Assembly (NCBI GenBank): GCA_032716605.1
Contig: CM064571.1
Span: 12,469,720-12,533,719 of the forward strand
From: Paralithodes platypus
Taxonomy: Eukaryota; Arthropoda; Malacostraca; Decapoda; Lithodidae
DNA length: 64,000 bases
Direction of reading: 5' to 3'
Shown: piece by piece, positions 10,080 to 20,286 of the stretch
Numbering within the stretch: position 1 is the first letter of the stretch
How the letters are laid out: each line of letters opens with the position of its first letter
Position numbers and translations under genes: made by a program
The notes under the pieces: generated by a model
The model's database searches: none
Seen by the model: the letters and a program-made list of their open reading frames with translations, nothing else
What the model was told of the DNA's origin: nothing

Positions 10080-12350
10080 TGTTGCTCACTAGTGCCACCA
10101 CTGCTGTAGGCGGTGTGTTCGGACATGAACGCGCAATATGCCCCTTCTTATGACACTTGAAACATTCCACTTCACTCTTGGACTTCCCCTGAGGTGGGTA
10201 AGGGCCCTGGCCTTTCTTTAACCCGTTGAGACCCAGCGTCGCACGTGTTGCGTCGGCAGTCTTTGATCACCAACTCCCAGCGACGCATCACGTGCGTCCG
10301 ACATATAAAAAACACTTACGTGGCTCGTAAGGTAGGAAATGGCGGGAGAATAGGAGGGGGAGGTACCGTAGTGTGTGTGGGAGCCGGGCCAGTAGGTGTG
10401 AGCGGGCCGAGACAGCCGCGCGGCTGGTGGTGGTGGGCTTAGTGGGGATAGTTTACACCCCTAGTTCACCGCCACTTTGAACCTTCATTACTCCGGTCGT
10501 ATGGGAGCTAGAGGCTTGAGATTTATGTGAGATACTCATTAGGATGTATGCCGTACAATGCCATACTCAGTTTTTACCCTAGTGCTCCCGGGCAGGTGGT
10601 CATGCGGGGGAGACGAACTATTGAAACCCCCCCCCCCCCCCCCGCCCCCCAAATGACCGAAATGAGTTTTGTTTTATTTGTGTGTTCATTTCTCACCATT
10701 CTGTTCCATTTTGGCTCAACAAATTTTTTTGAGGCTCCCCCCCCCAACCCCCCACCGGCCCCCCCCCTCCCCCCCCAAAAAAGAAATGTCAGAGGTGATT
10801 TTTTTTTTGTTTTTTTTTCATTTCTCATCCTTGTCTTCCATTTTAGCAAACAAAAACAAATAAGTGAAAATGGCTTGGGACTGGGGTGAACAAAATATTA
10901 TAACTAGCCGGGGCTCAACGGGTTAACGGGAAGGGTTTAGACTTGGGATCATAATTGGCAACAGTACTCTTAAATGGATAATTATTTGTGTCATTAATTC
11001 GGGGGGGGGTGGAGTGGTACGCCCCTTGTTACCTGCCTTAGCTCTCTGTGCAGACCCGCACCCACGAATCAATGACAACCTGAGGTCAGCCAGCTCAGCC
11101 GCCTCCTGCAGAGTTTTTGGTTGCTTTTCTTTCAGGTTAAGAGTCAAGTCACTGCCAGTACATTTAAAAAATTGCTCTAACAACACTAATTGCTTCACTG
11201 CATCAAAAGTAGTTGCCTTCTCTGATCTTAACCAATTCTTAAATGCATCTGACAGCTCTCTAGCGTGTTCCTGGAAAGTACTCTCCTTTCTCTTGGGAAC
11301 AGCCCTAAATTTTAGCCTATAGGTCTCTGGCTGCAACTCATACGCCCTCAGGACAGCCTCTGTCAACGCCTCATAATTCACGCAGGAATCTAGGGGCAAA
11401 GCATCATACGCCTTGAGTGCTTTCCTCATCAAACGTGACGAAACAAGGGCTGCCCACTTTTCCTCGGGCCATTGGTGCTCCTGGCACTTTTTCTCGAACC
11501 GGAGAAAGAATTCGGTAACTTCTAACTCATCAAACACTGGAACCAACTTTAGTAGATGCGACAGGGACTGGTCATGGGCTCGACCCCCCTGGACGACCCG
11601 GTTCCTCGTCACCTCTACACGAGTTTTCTCTAGATCAACATCGGCACAATACCTTTCAGACTCAAACTTAAGCTCAGCCTCTCGCTGCTGCTGCTGCTGC
11701 CTGAGCTCAGCCTCATGCTTTTGCTGCTCGAGCTCAGCTTCATACTTCCGCTGCTCGAGCTCAGCCTAATGCGTCCGCTGCTCGAGCTCAGCCTCATGCT
11801 TCCGCTGCTCGAGCTCAGCCTGTCGCTCTTGCTGCTTAAACTCCGACTGCTGCTTAAGTTTGGCGAGCTCGAGCTGAAACAACATCTCGAAAGACAAACC
11901 TTGAGGAGGGGGTGCTACTAACGGGGACCCACCCAGTGAGTCACTTAGAGGCATACCCAACCGCCAGCGGCCATCGGCCTGCGGGAACGTACCCGGCTCC
12001 GGAGCCCGAGGGGGCGCCATGATAGGAGTCAAGTGGAATGGGGGCTGGGCCGAAGGTGCCCCAGCTCCCGCTCCACCCGAAGCCCCATGCACCCCACCGA
12101 GCACCCAGGTAACCAGCTCACCTCTCGACAAACCGCTAGTACCGGAAAACCCTAAGACCGTGGCTACACACTGCAGTCCGTACCGGTCCAGCCCCGACAC
12201 CCGGTCCGCCGACACAGGCTCCTCCAAAAAAATCCGAGCATCCTCCTCATTGTTCACCACCCAAACGCAGTTTAACAACTCCACCTTCTCCACCTCCTCG
12301 CCTGTCTCTCGCACTGTGCCCTCACTATGTTCAGACCCGTCCAGTGACAT
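10080..12350 (-). pseudogene. gag: gag of the old Gmr1-type element (interrupted)
   Basis: Structural protein that packages element RNA. The start is the ATG at 12,350-12,348 (protein begins MSLDG), which aligns with the MSCIS start of the younger element. Seen: an N-terminal region including 'LSRGELVTWVLGG', then a Pro/Gly-rich stretch. A Glu/Gln/Arg heptad repeat at about 11,660-11,880 ('AELEQRKHE' repeated) should form a coiled coil. A capsid-like core follows ('KWAALVSSRL', 'AYELQPETYRLKF'), then the zinc knuckle 'CFKCHKKGHIARSC' near 10,125-10,165. Defects: a stop at 11,766-11,768 inside the heptads, a frameshift at a nine-G run (11,001-11,009), and the 705-bp insertion TTAA-D. Confidence 0.88.
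10218..10926. mobile_element. TTAA-D element inserted in gag
   Basis: TTAA duplications at 10,218-10,221 and 10,923-10,926 bound inverted tips TTAACCCGTTGAGACCC and TTAACCCGTTGAGCCCC (reverse of the right end). Removing it, with one TTAA, makes the gag sequence continuous with that of the younger element just upstream of the zinc knuckle. The interior has a GC-rich hairpin-prone stretch at 10,230-10,300 and long C-runs at 10,627-10,648 and 10,735-10,785. No transposase. The short open frames here come from the C-runs. Confidence 0.85.
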
Positions 12351-12600
12351 GATGGAATCAACAACAAAAATTCTCAAGTCAAGACAAAAGTAGCCAAACT
12401 CTCGCGTAGCTTTATTCACAAAAAATATTCGAAGATGTTCTTGAGTGCAATACTAGGTCACCAATAAACTCCAACAAGTTCTATACATCCTCAAAACAAT
12501 GTCCACTGCCAACACTGCGAGAAATAAATTCAACCCCAAATGGCAATAAGATTTCTCAAAAAAAAAAATACAATATTCAGTTCACTATATACTGGTCTAA

Positions 12601-12608
12601 GGTCGCCA
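12601..12608 (-). promoter_or_regulatory. primer-binding site, old Gmr1-type element
   Basis: On the element's strand the sequence two bases after the LTR reads TGGCGACC, where a tRNA 3' end would prime minus-strand DNA synthesis. The same 8 bases at the same 2-base spacing follow the 5' LTR of the younger element (28,514-28,521). The tRNA species was not identified. Confidence 0.7.
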
Positions 12609-14408
12609 TTTGTTATGACCGGCACTACGAAATAAACAACGGCACTTAATAATGGACTAGATGATAGGCTATATCTACAACAACGGTACGCTAATTCCAA
12701 AACCCTCGATCTATTACGCCGGTGAACAAAACACTTAAACCCTCCAGAGTTAATCTACTGGATGACGGGGTATCAATTAGCTGGGTTCTAGTGCACTTCT
12801 ACAAAGGCTTTCCGGTGACAGCAAAGCCTACTCACAACAGGAGTACTTTACGTTAATAAAATGCTCTCAAGTAATAACAATGCTTAAATAAACTATAACA
12901 AGATTTAATAAAGAAGTATATGCTTACGTTAACTTTAGTGTGAGTCTGTACTCAACACTAAACTCTTCAATACTCTATGAAAACACTGGAAGTCTAGTCC
13001 TACAGCAAACAGATATGGAATCTTCTGAAAACGTCTGATGCTCTAAGATGCTCGTTAATATAGAACAGAAATAATGCAGGGGCAGGACACCAAAGCGTGT
13101 ATCTTAAATACACCAATAAGTAGGATATATATATATATAAAACAAGGGAGTTCAACAACTCTGTGACAGCACTAATAATAGCCACTCAAAAAGAGTACTT
13201 CCTTAGCCAAAGTAACAGCCATACTGGGTTGTGCACCAAGCATCAACCTAGGCTAAAATAATATGTGAATAATTCTTATAGCATACGCAGTTAAAGTTAA
13301 TAAACACAATGCTGTCTTTATTACTAATAAAGTCTAGCAGCGGAAAAAAAGGTACCAGGAGGCTAGGCAGAGCGCAAGCATGCTCGTAGCCTACTGTCTC
13401 CCCTTGAACAGATTTCCCTTATGTTACGTTAAGTGACTAGGGGGCTCTCTTGGTAAGTCCAGATCTCAAGTATCTGGTCTTACCCTGGCGCTCCACAAAG
13501 GTCAACAAAATGAGGTAGCACGCATACAAGTAAGTGTAGGCAAAAGCCCTTCACTTGTATACTGCTACACTCGCAAAGAAAAAATATGCACAAGGGTTAC
13601 AGGCACCTAGCTCCGTCGAAGTCGTACAGGCTCTGACTTGCCATGTACATAACTCAGACAACGACTAAAGATACCCTCCACTGTCTAGCATTATATAGTA
13701 ACAAAGAACAACTCAACAATTAGAAGCACCCAATGATAATATGACTCCATGTGACTATGACTAATAATCCCTAAAGCTAGTGCAAAACATATATGTGAGA
13801 ACTGGTGCTGGTAATACGACTGGCCGACTATGGAAGTCGTATGCAGAACCAGAAGGGATAAGTAATTGAATAAAGATGAGAAGTAATGGAAAAGAAGAAG
13901 TTCAGAGAGAGAAACAGTAGTACAGGGGGTTAGATTGGGGACAGATTGCAAGGGACATCTAGGACCAAGCACACCATGCCAAGCTCTAAGGAGACACGCA
14001 GGCAGGAGCCCCTCCAGCACCAACACTAGGACAGCGGCACCCAATCACAGACCACTACGTCGTGAAAAGCAAGCGTCCTAGGACGTGCCAGGCCCGCCAG
14101 CCAATCAAGAGCGTGGGAAACCCCACCCGAGCGAGGAAGGCACATGTACATACACACGCACATAATGCCACCACGCTGCCTCCTTCATTCTCTCTCCATA
14201 ACTTCACACTACATATCTTATACTCTATCACTGATATAAAATACTTCCAAGTGTCACAGACAATAATAAAGACCACCACTGATCTGGCTGTGACAACATG
14301 AATACTAAGAAAGAAAGAACATCGTTCTATGATTATAAAAGCCCATTTCACTGCCCTGGCGAGCGCTAGTGAGTACGAGCACATTCTGGCAAGCTAGCCA
14401 GCGTAACA
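12609..14408 (-). repeat. 5' LTR of the old Gmr1-type element
   Basis: The LTR proper is 12,611-14,408 (1,798 bp), with TG...CA ends on the element's strand, followed outward by GAGG. It contains (TA)n at about 13,126-13,140. It is nearly colinear with the left LTR. Its sequence is not obviously related to the LTR of the younger element at 26,648-28,511, so the two belong to different families of one lineage. Confidence 0.92.
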
Positions 14409-14608
14409 GAGGAGAGGGAAGGGTGGGATTCAGTTCAGTAGATCCACCGCGGTGGTGGGGAGCGGTCATAGGGTTGCTATGCTCGTCCCACCGCTCAGCT
14501 CTCTCTCTCGGCAACATTACGTGCTGAAAATGGCGGTCGACATAAGTTGTGCACCGCCACATAGTCCATATTTATTTCACTCGACATAAGTTGCGCGCCG
14601 CCAGTTAA

Positions 14609-16377
14609 GGGAGCCATACTGGCGATCTGAGAGCAGATTATGAGAAGAGAAATGCTTAAGAAATTTGGAAGCAAGAATAGTTTCAAAAACTTTAGAAAGA
14701 CAAGAGATGAGAGCAATTGGACGATAGTTGGAGGGTTGAGAGCGGTCACCCTTCTTTGGGACAGGTTGAATGTGAGCAAACTTCCAGCATGAAGGGAAGA
14801 CGTTAGAGGATAGACAGAGACGAAAGAGTTTGCCTAGGCAGGGAGTCAGCACGGAAGCACAGTTTTTGAGAACAATAGGAGGAACACCGTCCGGACCGTA
14901 CGCCTTATTAGTGTTAAGCCCACAGAGGGTAGAAAGTACATCTTTAGAAAATATTAGGATATTAGGCATAAGTAAGAGAGAGGAGGGCGGAGAGGGAGGA
15001 ATAGCACCAGAATCCATGGTGGAGTTTCTAGCAAAAGTTTGAGCGAAGAGTTTAGCTTTGTCAGAGGAAGAAGTGATGGCTGTGCCATCAGAGTGGGAAA
15101 GGGGAGGGAAAGACGAGGAAGAGAAATTGTTGGAGAGGTTTTTGGCTAGATGCCAGAAAGCTTGGGAAGAGCTAGAGTTGGATAGTTCAGTGCATTTATT
15201 ATTGATGAATGAGTGTTTGGCAAGTCGAAGAACAGATTTGGCTTGATTCCGGGCAGAAACATATGAAGAATGAGAGTCTTGAGTTTTAAGGCGTCGGTAC
15301 CGTTTGAATGCTTCCTCCTTATTGCAGACAGCAGTAGAACAGGCGTGAGTAAACCAAGATTTTTTAGCATTAGTCTGAGAGAAAGAGAATGGAATGTATG
15401 CTTCCATGCCCGATAGGATTACCTCGGTAATGCGTTCAGCACTCTCCTTGGGTCCTCGGCCACGGAAGCAGAAATAATTCCATGGGAAATCAAAGAAGTA
15501 CTGCCGGAGAGCCTCCCAGTCGGCAGCGCCAAAGTGCCACAAGCGCCGCTGGCTAGGAGGATCGGGTGGCCGTAATGGAGAGATAGGACAGGTGACAGAG
15601 AAAAGTTTATGGTCGGAGGAGCCCAAAGGAGAGAAAAGATCGACAGTATAAGAAGAAGGGTTAGAAGTTAGAAACAGGTCAAGAATATTGGGGCGATCTC
15701 CGATTCGATCCGGGATACGGGTGGGTTGCTGAACTAACTGCTCTAGGTCATTTAGTATAGAAAAGACGTAGGCTTGTTCACCAGGTGGATCAGTAGTGTG
15801 AGAGGAGAGCCATTGGCGGTGGTGAACGTTGAAATCTCCTAAGATGGAGATTTCTGAGAAAGGAGAAATGGATAGAATGTGTTCCACTGTAGAGTTTAGA
15901 TAGTCAAAGAATTTGGGAAAGTTGGTAGAGTTAGGGGAAAGATAGACAGCACAGAAATATTTAGTAAGAGAATGACAGGAAAGTTTGAACCATAAAGTTG
16001 ATAATTCAGAGGAGTCGAAATCGGGAACACGAGAGCAAGTGAGTTTGTTGTGCACATATGCACAACATCCGCCTTTGGCTTTGAAACTAGGATAGAGAAA
16101 GTAGGAGGATACAGAGAAGGGGCTGCTGGATGTTGCTACAGACACCTGAGTTTCGGTGAGGAAGAGAAGATCAGGTTTGTAGGAGGAGAAATGGTGCTCA
16201 ACAGAGTGAAAGTTAGAGGAAAGTCCACGAATGTTGCAGAAATTAATAGAAAGAGTAACAGGCCGAGGTCCAGGTAATTGAGTGGGGTCGTCAGGGGATG
16301 GTCGGTCGGGTGTGGGGGCATTTATGGTCCCCCCCCCGGGGACTCCGAGGCTGGGCTAGAATTCATCATTTTGTTTT
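14609..16377 (-). pseudogene. LINE-alpha endonuclease and N-terminal reverse transcriptase
   Basis: The apurinic-type endonuclease would nick the target; RT then extends from the nick. EN blocks: '[11 protein letters not shown]', 'CCAYVHNKL', '[14 protein letters not shown]', 'LFLTSNPSS' and '[11 protein letters not shown]', the last holding the catalytic SDH. Linker and RT start: '[15 protein letters not shown]', '[19 protein letters not shown]', '[20 protein letters not shown]' and '[15 protein letters not shown]'. The frame is open from about 16,325 down to the TTAA junction near 14,605. Further upstream, an ATG ATG at about 16,377 is separated by a homopolymer (plus strand C9 at 16,329-16,337). 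A 1-base length change there would explain the frame break. Confidence 0.85.
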
Positions 16378-16612
16378 TTTTAATTTTGGTGTGGAGGAAT
16401 GAAGTGTGGTGTGCATGTTTAGTGTAGTGAAGTGGATAAGAGGAGGAGGTGTTTGTGAGAGCTAGCTGGATTGCTCTCAGTGTAAATGAGGCACAAAGAA
16501 AATCAGTAAGAGAGGCCAAGCAAATGAAACAGGAGCTCCAGCGACTCTTTATCACATGCCTATAACCTCACCTGGGTCTAGCCCTGATCGATTGGTGCCT
16601 ACAATCTCCCCA
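16378..16612 (-). other. LINE-alpha 5' region
   Basis: Upstream end of the LINE before it meets the satellite. It can be read as a short open frame (to about 16,555, in frame with the ATG ATG at 16,377) without recognisable domains. It may be the 5' leader or the end of a lost first ORF. The boundary with the satellite at 16,612/16,613 is judged from where the 56-bp unit resumes. Confidence 0.5.
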
Positions 16613-17680
16613 CTGTATATAGTACGGTTGGCCAAATACAGTCGTGTCTCCGCTGTCAATACGTTTACAGCTATATAGTACGGTTGGCCAAATACAGTCG
16701 TGTCTCCGCTGTCATTACGTTTACAGCTATATGGTACGGTTGGCCAAATAAAGTTGTGTCTCCGCTGTCATTACGTTTACAGCTATATGGTACGGTTGGC
16801 CAAATAAAGTTGTGTCTCCGCTGTCATTACGTTTACAGCTATATGGTACGGTTGGCCAAATAAAGTTGTGTCTCCGCTGTCATTACGTTTACAGCTATAT
16901 AGTACGGTTGGCCAAATAAAGTTGTGTCTCCGCTGTCATTACGTTTACAGCTATATAGTACGGTTGGCCAAATACAGTCGTGTCTCCGCTGTCATTACGT
17001 TTACAGCTATATAGTACGGTTGGCCAAATAAAGTTGTGTCTCCGCTGTCATTACGTTTACAGCTATATGGTACGGTTGGCCAAATAAAGTTGTGTCTCCG
17101 CTGTCATTACGTTTACAGCTATATGGTACGGTTGGCCAAATAAAGTTGTGTCTCCGCTGTCATTACGTTTACAGCTATATAGTACGGTTGGCCAAATAAA
17201 GTTGTGTCTCCGCTGTCATTACGTTTACAGCTATATAGTACGGTTGGCCAAATAAAGTTGTGTCTCCGCTGTCATTACGTTTACAGCTATATGGTACGGT
17301 TGGCCAAATAAAGTTGTGTCTCCGCTGTCATTACGTTTACAGCTATATTGTACGGTTGGCCAAATAAAGTTGTGTCTCCGCTGTCATTACGTTTACAGCT
17401 ATATTGTACGGTTGGCCAAATAAAGTCGTGTCTCCGCTGTCATTACGTTTACAGCTATATAGTACGGTTGGCCAAATAAAGTTGTGTCTCCGCTGTCATT
17501 ACGTTTACAGTACAGCTATATAGTAAGGTTGGCCAAATAAAGTCGTGTCTCCGCTGTCATTACGTTTACAGCTATATACTACGGTTGGCCAAATAAAGTC
17601 GTGTCTCCGCTGTCATTACGTTTACAGCTATATACTACGGTTGGCCAAATAAAGTCGTGTCTCCGCTGTCATTACGTTTT
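16613..17680. repeat. 56-bp satellite array, right part (about 19 units)
   Basis: Same monomer and orientation as 1,486-2,686. It begins part-way through a unit ('tatatagtacggttggcc') directly after LINE-alpha and ends near 17,680, where the unit breaks off into 'gctcggtgtttgctg'. A unit near 17,510 has the same 'tacagtacagct' 5-bp insertion as a unit near 2,449 in the left part, so blocks of units were probably amplified together before LINE-alpha split the array. Confidence 0.95.
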
Positions 17681-17689
17681 GCTCGGTGT

Positions 17690-18114
17690 TTGCTGTATTA
17701 ATTTACTCCTTGAGAATCGTTACACGTTTTGACAGTATATTTTGGCTATCATTCGACGACTTTATTCAGCTTAGGCAGGATCTTTGGGAATGTAAAGGGT
17801 AAATACTATCTCGATTAACCCTCTGACTTTCATATACCCTTCCTAATCTGAATAAAATCGTCAAATAATAGACAGAATAAACTGTTATATCACGTCATAA
17901 TCCTCAAGGGCTTAATGTCTGTCAGATGTTGAATAGGGTGGGTAAGTGTAGGATCATGTGTGTATATCTCACTCAAAACGATGAATTAATGCTTAGATAG
18001 TGCCGATACCAATTATAGATAGAAATATACTTAGTGCTGCGACATGACTTATTTGACCGACTGTACAAAGTGTTTAGATAACCGGTACAGGTACAGTTGG
18101 CCGTTACAGTTCAT
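17690..18114. repeat. dispersed repeat F, fragment 2
   Basis: AT-rich, non-coding. It contains 'gttttgacagtat', 'ggctatcattcgacga', 'ttattcagcttagg' and 'actatctcgattaaccc', which resemble blocks at 1-130 and 57,220-57,330. It leads straight into TTAA-A copy 3, as fragment 1 leads into copy 1. Class unknown. Confidence 0.4.
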
Positions 18115-18503
18115 TTAAGGGAGCCCACCTCGCTTTTTTTGTTTTCTCATTCTCTCCCTCTCTATTTGGCTTGTATCCATTCGGACCCATTCAGGCTACT
18201 GTTTTAAGACGTTTACCCCCATCCAGGTTTCAATATTTTCCTGGCGAGCGGTAGCGAGCCAGCATTTATATATTTTTGTTTTGACAGCAAGCAAAATTGG
18301 TACATTTTTCGATAGAAAAATTTCTCCGGCGAAGCCGGATTTCTCCATACAATGCTGGCTCGCTTTCGCTCGCCAGGCAGAAATCGACACCTGGATGGGG
18401 ATAAGCGTCTTAAAACAGTTGGCTGAATGGGGCCGAATGGATACAAGCCAGGGAAAGAGATAAAAGGAGAGAAAGATATAAAACAAACGGTGACCCTCCT
18501 TAA
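18115..18503. mobile_element. TTAA-A miniature inverted-repeat element, copy 3
   Basis: TTAA at 18,115-18,118 and 18,500-18,503. Tips TTAAGGGAGCCCACCTCGC and the reverse of TTAAGGAGGGTCACCG. Long imperfect palindrome centred on 18,265-18,310. Open frames of 60-118 codons on both strands across it are explained by the palindrome and are not genes. Confidence 0.85.
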
Positions 18504-18953
18504 GGGTATAGTAATCGCTTTTTCTGGACCCCCTCTCCCTCATGTTTAGCATATTAGTTTTCTGGACCCCCTCTCCCTCATGTTTAGCATATTAGTTTTC
18601 TGGACCCCCTCTCCCTCATGTTTAGCATATTAGTTTTCTGGACCCCCTCTCCCTCATGTTTAGCATATTAGTTTTAAAGTTTTAAGATTTTCGTGTCGTT
18701 AGTTTGTCGATTTTAAGACCTTTCGCCCCATTTCTTCGTCAATGTTAAGACCTTTCGTGCCATTTAGGTGTAGATTTTTTCCTGGCGAGCGATAGCGACC
18801 CTGTCCATTTAGAAGTCACCGAAAAATGTACACATTTATCTTGAAAGGAGGTTTAGGGGGTGCTATTTTAAGCTTGATGGAGGTCTAGCGAGGAAACTCA
18901 AAAAGAAATAAATTAATAAATATATAGACCAAAAACAATGTCTACCCCTTTAA
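18500..18953. mobile_element. TTAA-B miniature element, copy 2
   Basis: Shares its left TTAA (18,500-18,503) with TTAA-A copy 3 and ends with TTAA at 18,950-18,953. It contains a fourfold tandem repeat of about 38 bp at 18,518-18,673, each unit holding 'ctggaccccctctccctcat'. Family markers follow: 'cctttcgccccatttcttcg', 'cctggcgagcgatagcg' and 'ttgatggaggtctagcgagg'. Confidence 0.7.
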
Positions 18954-19557
18954 TTATCAGTTGATTATTCAGACGAGTTAACCACTGGCCAATAAATGAC
19001 ACTCTTAGTTCAATCATGCGCATTAAAATTAAAATTAAATTAAATAAACAAATTAAAAATAGGAAAAGTGGGGATTGGGCCAGAGTATATGGATGGATGG
19101 ATGTAGATCCCTGAGAGGACCAGAATTTGTGTGGGCACCTGTACAGTAAGATAAACCCTGTAGCTCTGGTCTAACCTTCACCTGTGGGGAAAGACACAGT
19201 AACAGTAGCAGGAGTGCGAGGAGTGCGAGCTAAAGTCACTAGGAGTAGGGGAAATTTCGGACTCGCGGGCCTATTCTAGGTGAAAGTCGATGACTCCTAG
19301 TGACTCTGGCGACTCCTGTCTAGTCTCCCACTCGCTCGCGGTGAAAATCGATGACTCTTAGTGACTCTAGCGACTCCTAGTGACTCCTGTTAGATTCCCA
19401 CTAGCTCGCACTTCTGACTGTGTGAGGGCCCCTTAAAGCTTCTTTAAGGGCATGTGGGTCGTTTTTTTGGTCCCCCTTCTCCTTCAGGTTAAAATTAATA
19501 TTACTGAACACATAATTAGAGAAAAAGGGAATTAACATACCAAGCTGAAGTTTTATG
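18954..19557. other. unassigned non-coding interval
   Basis: I recognise no gene. There is an AT-rich stretch with 'aaattaaa' repetition, a short (GGAT)n at 19,090-19,105, and at 19,280-19,400 a repetitive run of 'gactcctagtgactct'-like motifs. A partial TTAA-B-like piece ('ggtcccccttctccttcagg') lies near 19,470-19,490. Confidence 0.5.
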
Positions 19558-20124
19558 CTAGGTTCTCTGAACATAAAAATCAAAGGTTGAATAGCATACT
19601 ACAAAAAATATATACTTTAAAAAAATATGAGAGGAAGAACGAAGGATATAAAGTAAAACACCACCACCAAAAATATAACTTAAGAATAAATTTATCTCTC
19701 TCAAGTAAATCATCAATCCGTCAACCACAACAACATTCCCATCACCCAAGATTGAATCAAAAGTAATGAGGACGTTATTCGCCCTGCAGTACAACAGGAG
19801 AGGGCTATGCTCCTCCACAAATCTATCACAAGACAAAAGGATGTGATTGAAAAATAGAATACCCCCACAAGTGGTACATCGCGGAGGAAATGCATGGATC
19901 ATGTAAGGTTTGATAATGTGTCGGTAAGGTACAGTTCATTTTAAGTCTTGCAAAGACAATCTCCTCCCTGCGAGAGCAACACGTAACAGATGGCCAAACC
20001 CCAAGGGTGAGCTTGACTGTACGAACAGCCTGATCGGTCCACTGACTGTGCTATAGAAGATTAACCTTTTCATTGTGGGACCCGTTATGGAACGTCATGG
20101 CAATTTACTGCAATTTAAAGCCAA
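19558..20124 (-). pseudogene. LINE C-terminal remnant
   Basis: The minus-strand frame 19,902-19,558 includes 'RCTTCGGILFFNHILLSCDR', a C-x2-C-x8-H-x4-C pattern like the cysteine-histidine motif at the C-terminus of many non-LTR elements. The region to 20,124 appears to be coding remnant of the same element, judging by continued weak LINE-like text upstream. Strongly decayed. The family could be the I group, as for LINE-beta next door, but this is uncertain. Confidence 0.45.
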
Positions 20125-20286
20125 TTAACCCTTATTTAGCGGCGAGCAACATAAGTCGAGTTAAATAAAGCTGGACTATGTGGCGGCGTCTACGCCGTGG
20201 GGCCACCTCCCGAGGCTGCCAACCGCGGATGGCTGCCGACCCTCCACAGCCGAAGACAAAATCAACGACCAGTGGAGGAAAACCGG

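Larger units (their letters stand above)
4264..14408 (-). mobile_element. Gmr1-type Ty3/gypsy LTR retrotransposon, old copy
   Basis: Two direct LTRs (4,264-6,062 and 12,611-14,408) are flanked by the perfect 4-bp duplication GAGG (4,260-4,263 and 14,409-14,412). The element reads on the minus strand. Its primer-binding site is next to the right LTR and its polypurine tract is next to the left LTR. Internal order from 5' to 3' is gag with zinc knuckle, protease, integrase, RT, RNase H. That is the Copia-like order of the Gmr1 group of Ty3/gypsy elements, although RT and integrase resemble gypsy. Coding is broken by at least three stop codons, about four frameshifts and insertion TTAA-D. Confidence 0.92.
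3979..14608. mobile_element. TTAA-C miniature element, copy 1, carrying a nested LTR retrotransposon
   Basis: The outer TTAA duplications are at 3,979-3,982 and 14,605-14,608, both inside the RT frame of LINE-alpha. The element's own DNA is 3,983-4,263 plus 14,413-14,604, about 473 bp. The left tip reads 'cccttatttagcggg' and the right tip ends 'gcgcgccgccag'. The same element recurs at 20,125-24,596: long blocks such as the 'gggtcttatttaggcatgaa' and 'cagcacgtaatgttgc' types match between copies in opposite orientations. No coding capacity is seen in the non-nested part. The TTAA target suggests the piggyBac superfamily. Confidence 0.75.
2687..16612 (-). mobile_element. LINE-alpha (CR1/L2-like non-LTR retrotransposon), copy 1, split by a nested insertion
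   Basis: The two halves of one minus-strand LINE are 14,605-16,612 (endonuclease and start of RT) and 2,687-3,978 (rest of RT and 3' end). The 3' end is an A-rich tail (T-run at about 2,688-2,702 on the plus strand). Both outer flanks are the 56-bp satellite, and the short 'tatat' shared by the flanks fits a target duplication. So the LINE inserted into the array. The inner break lies at a TTAA (3,979-3,982 and 14,605-14,608). Removing the intervening DNA rejoins the RT coding sequence, as in the unsplit copy at 52,006-54,227. Without the nested DNA the element is about 3.3 kb. Confidence 0.85.
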
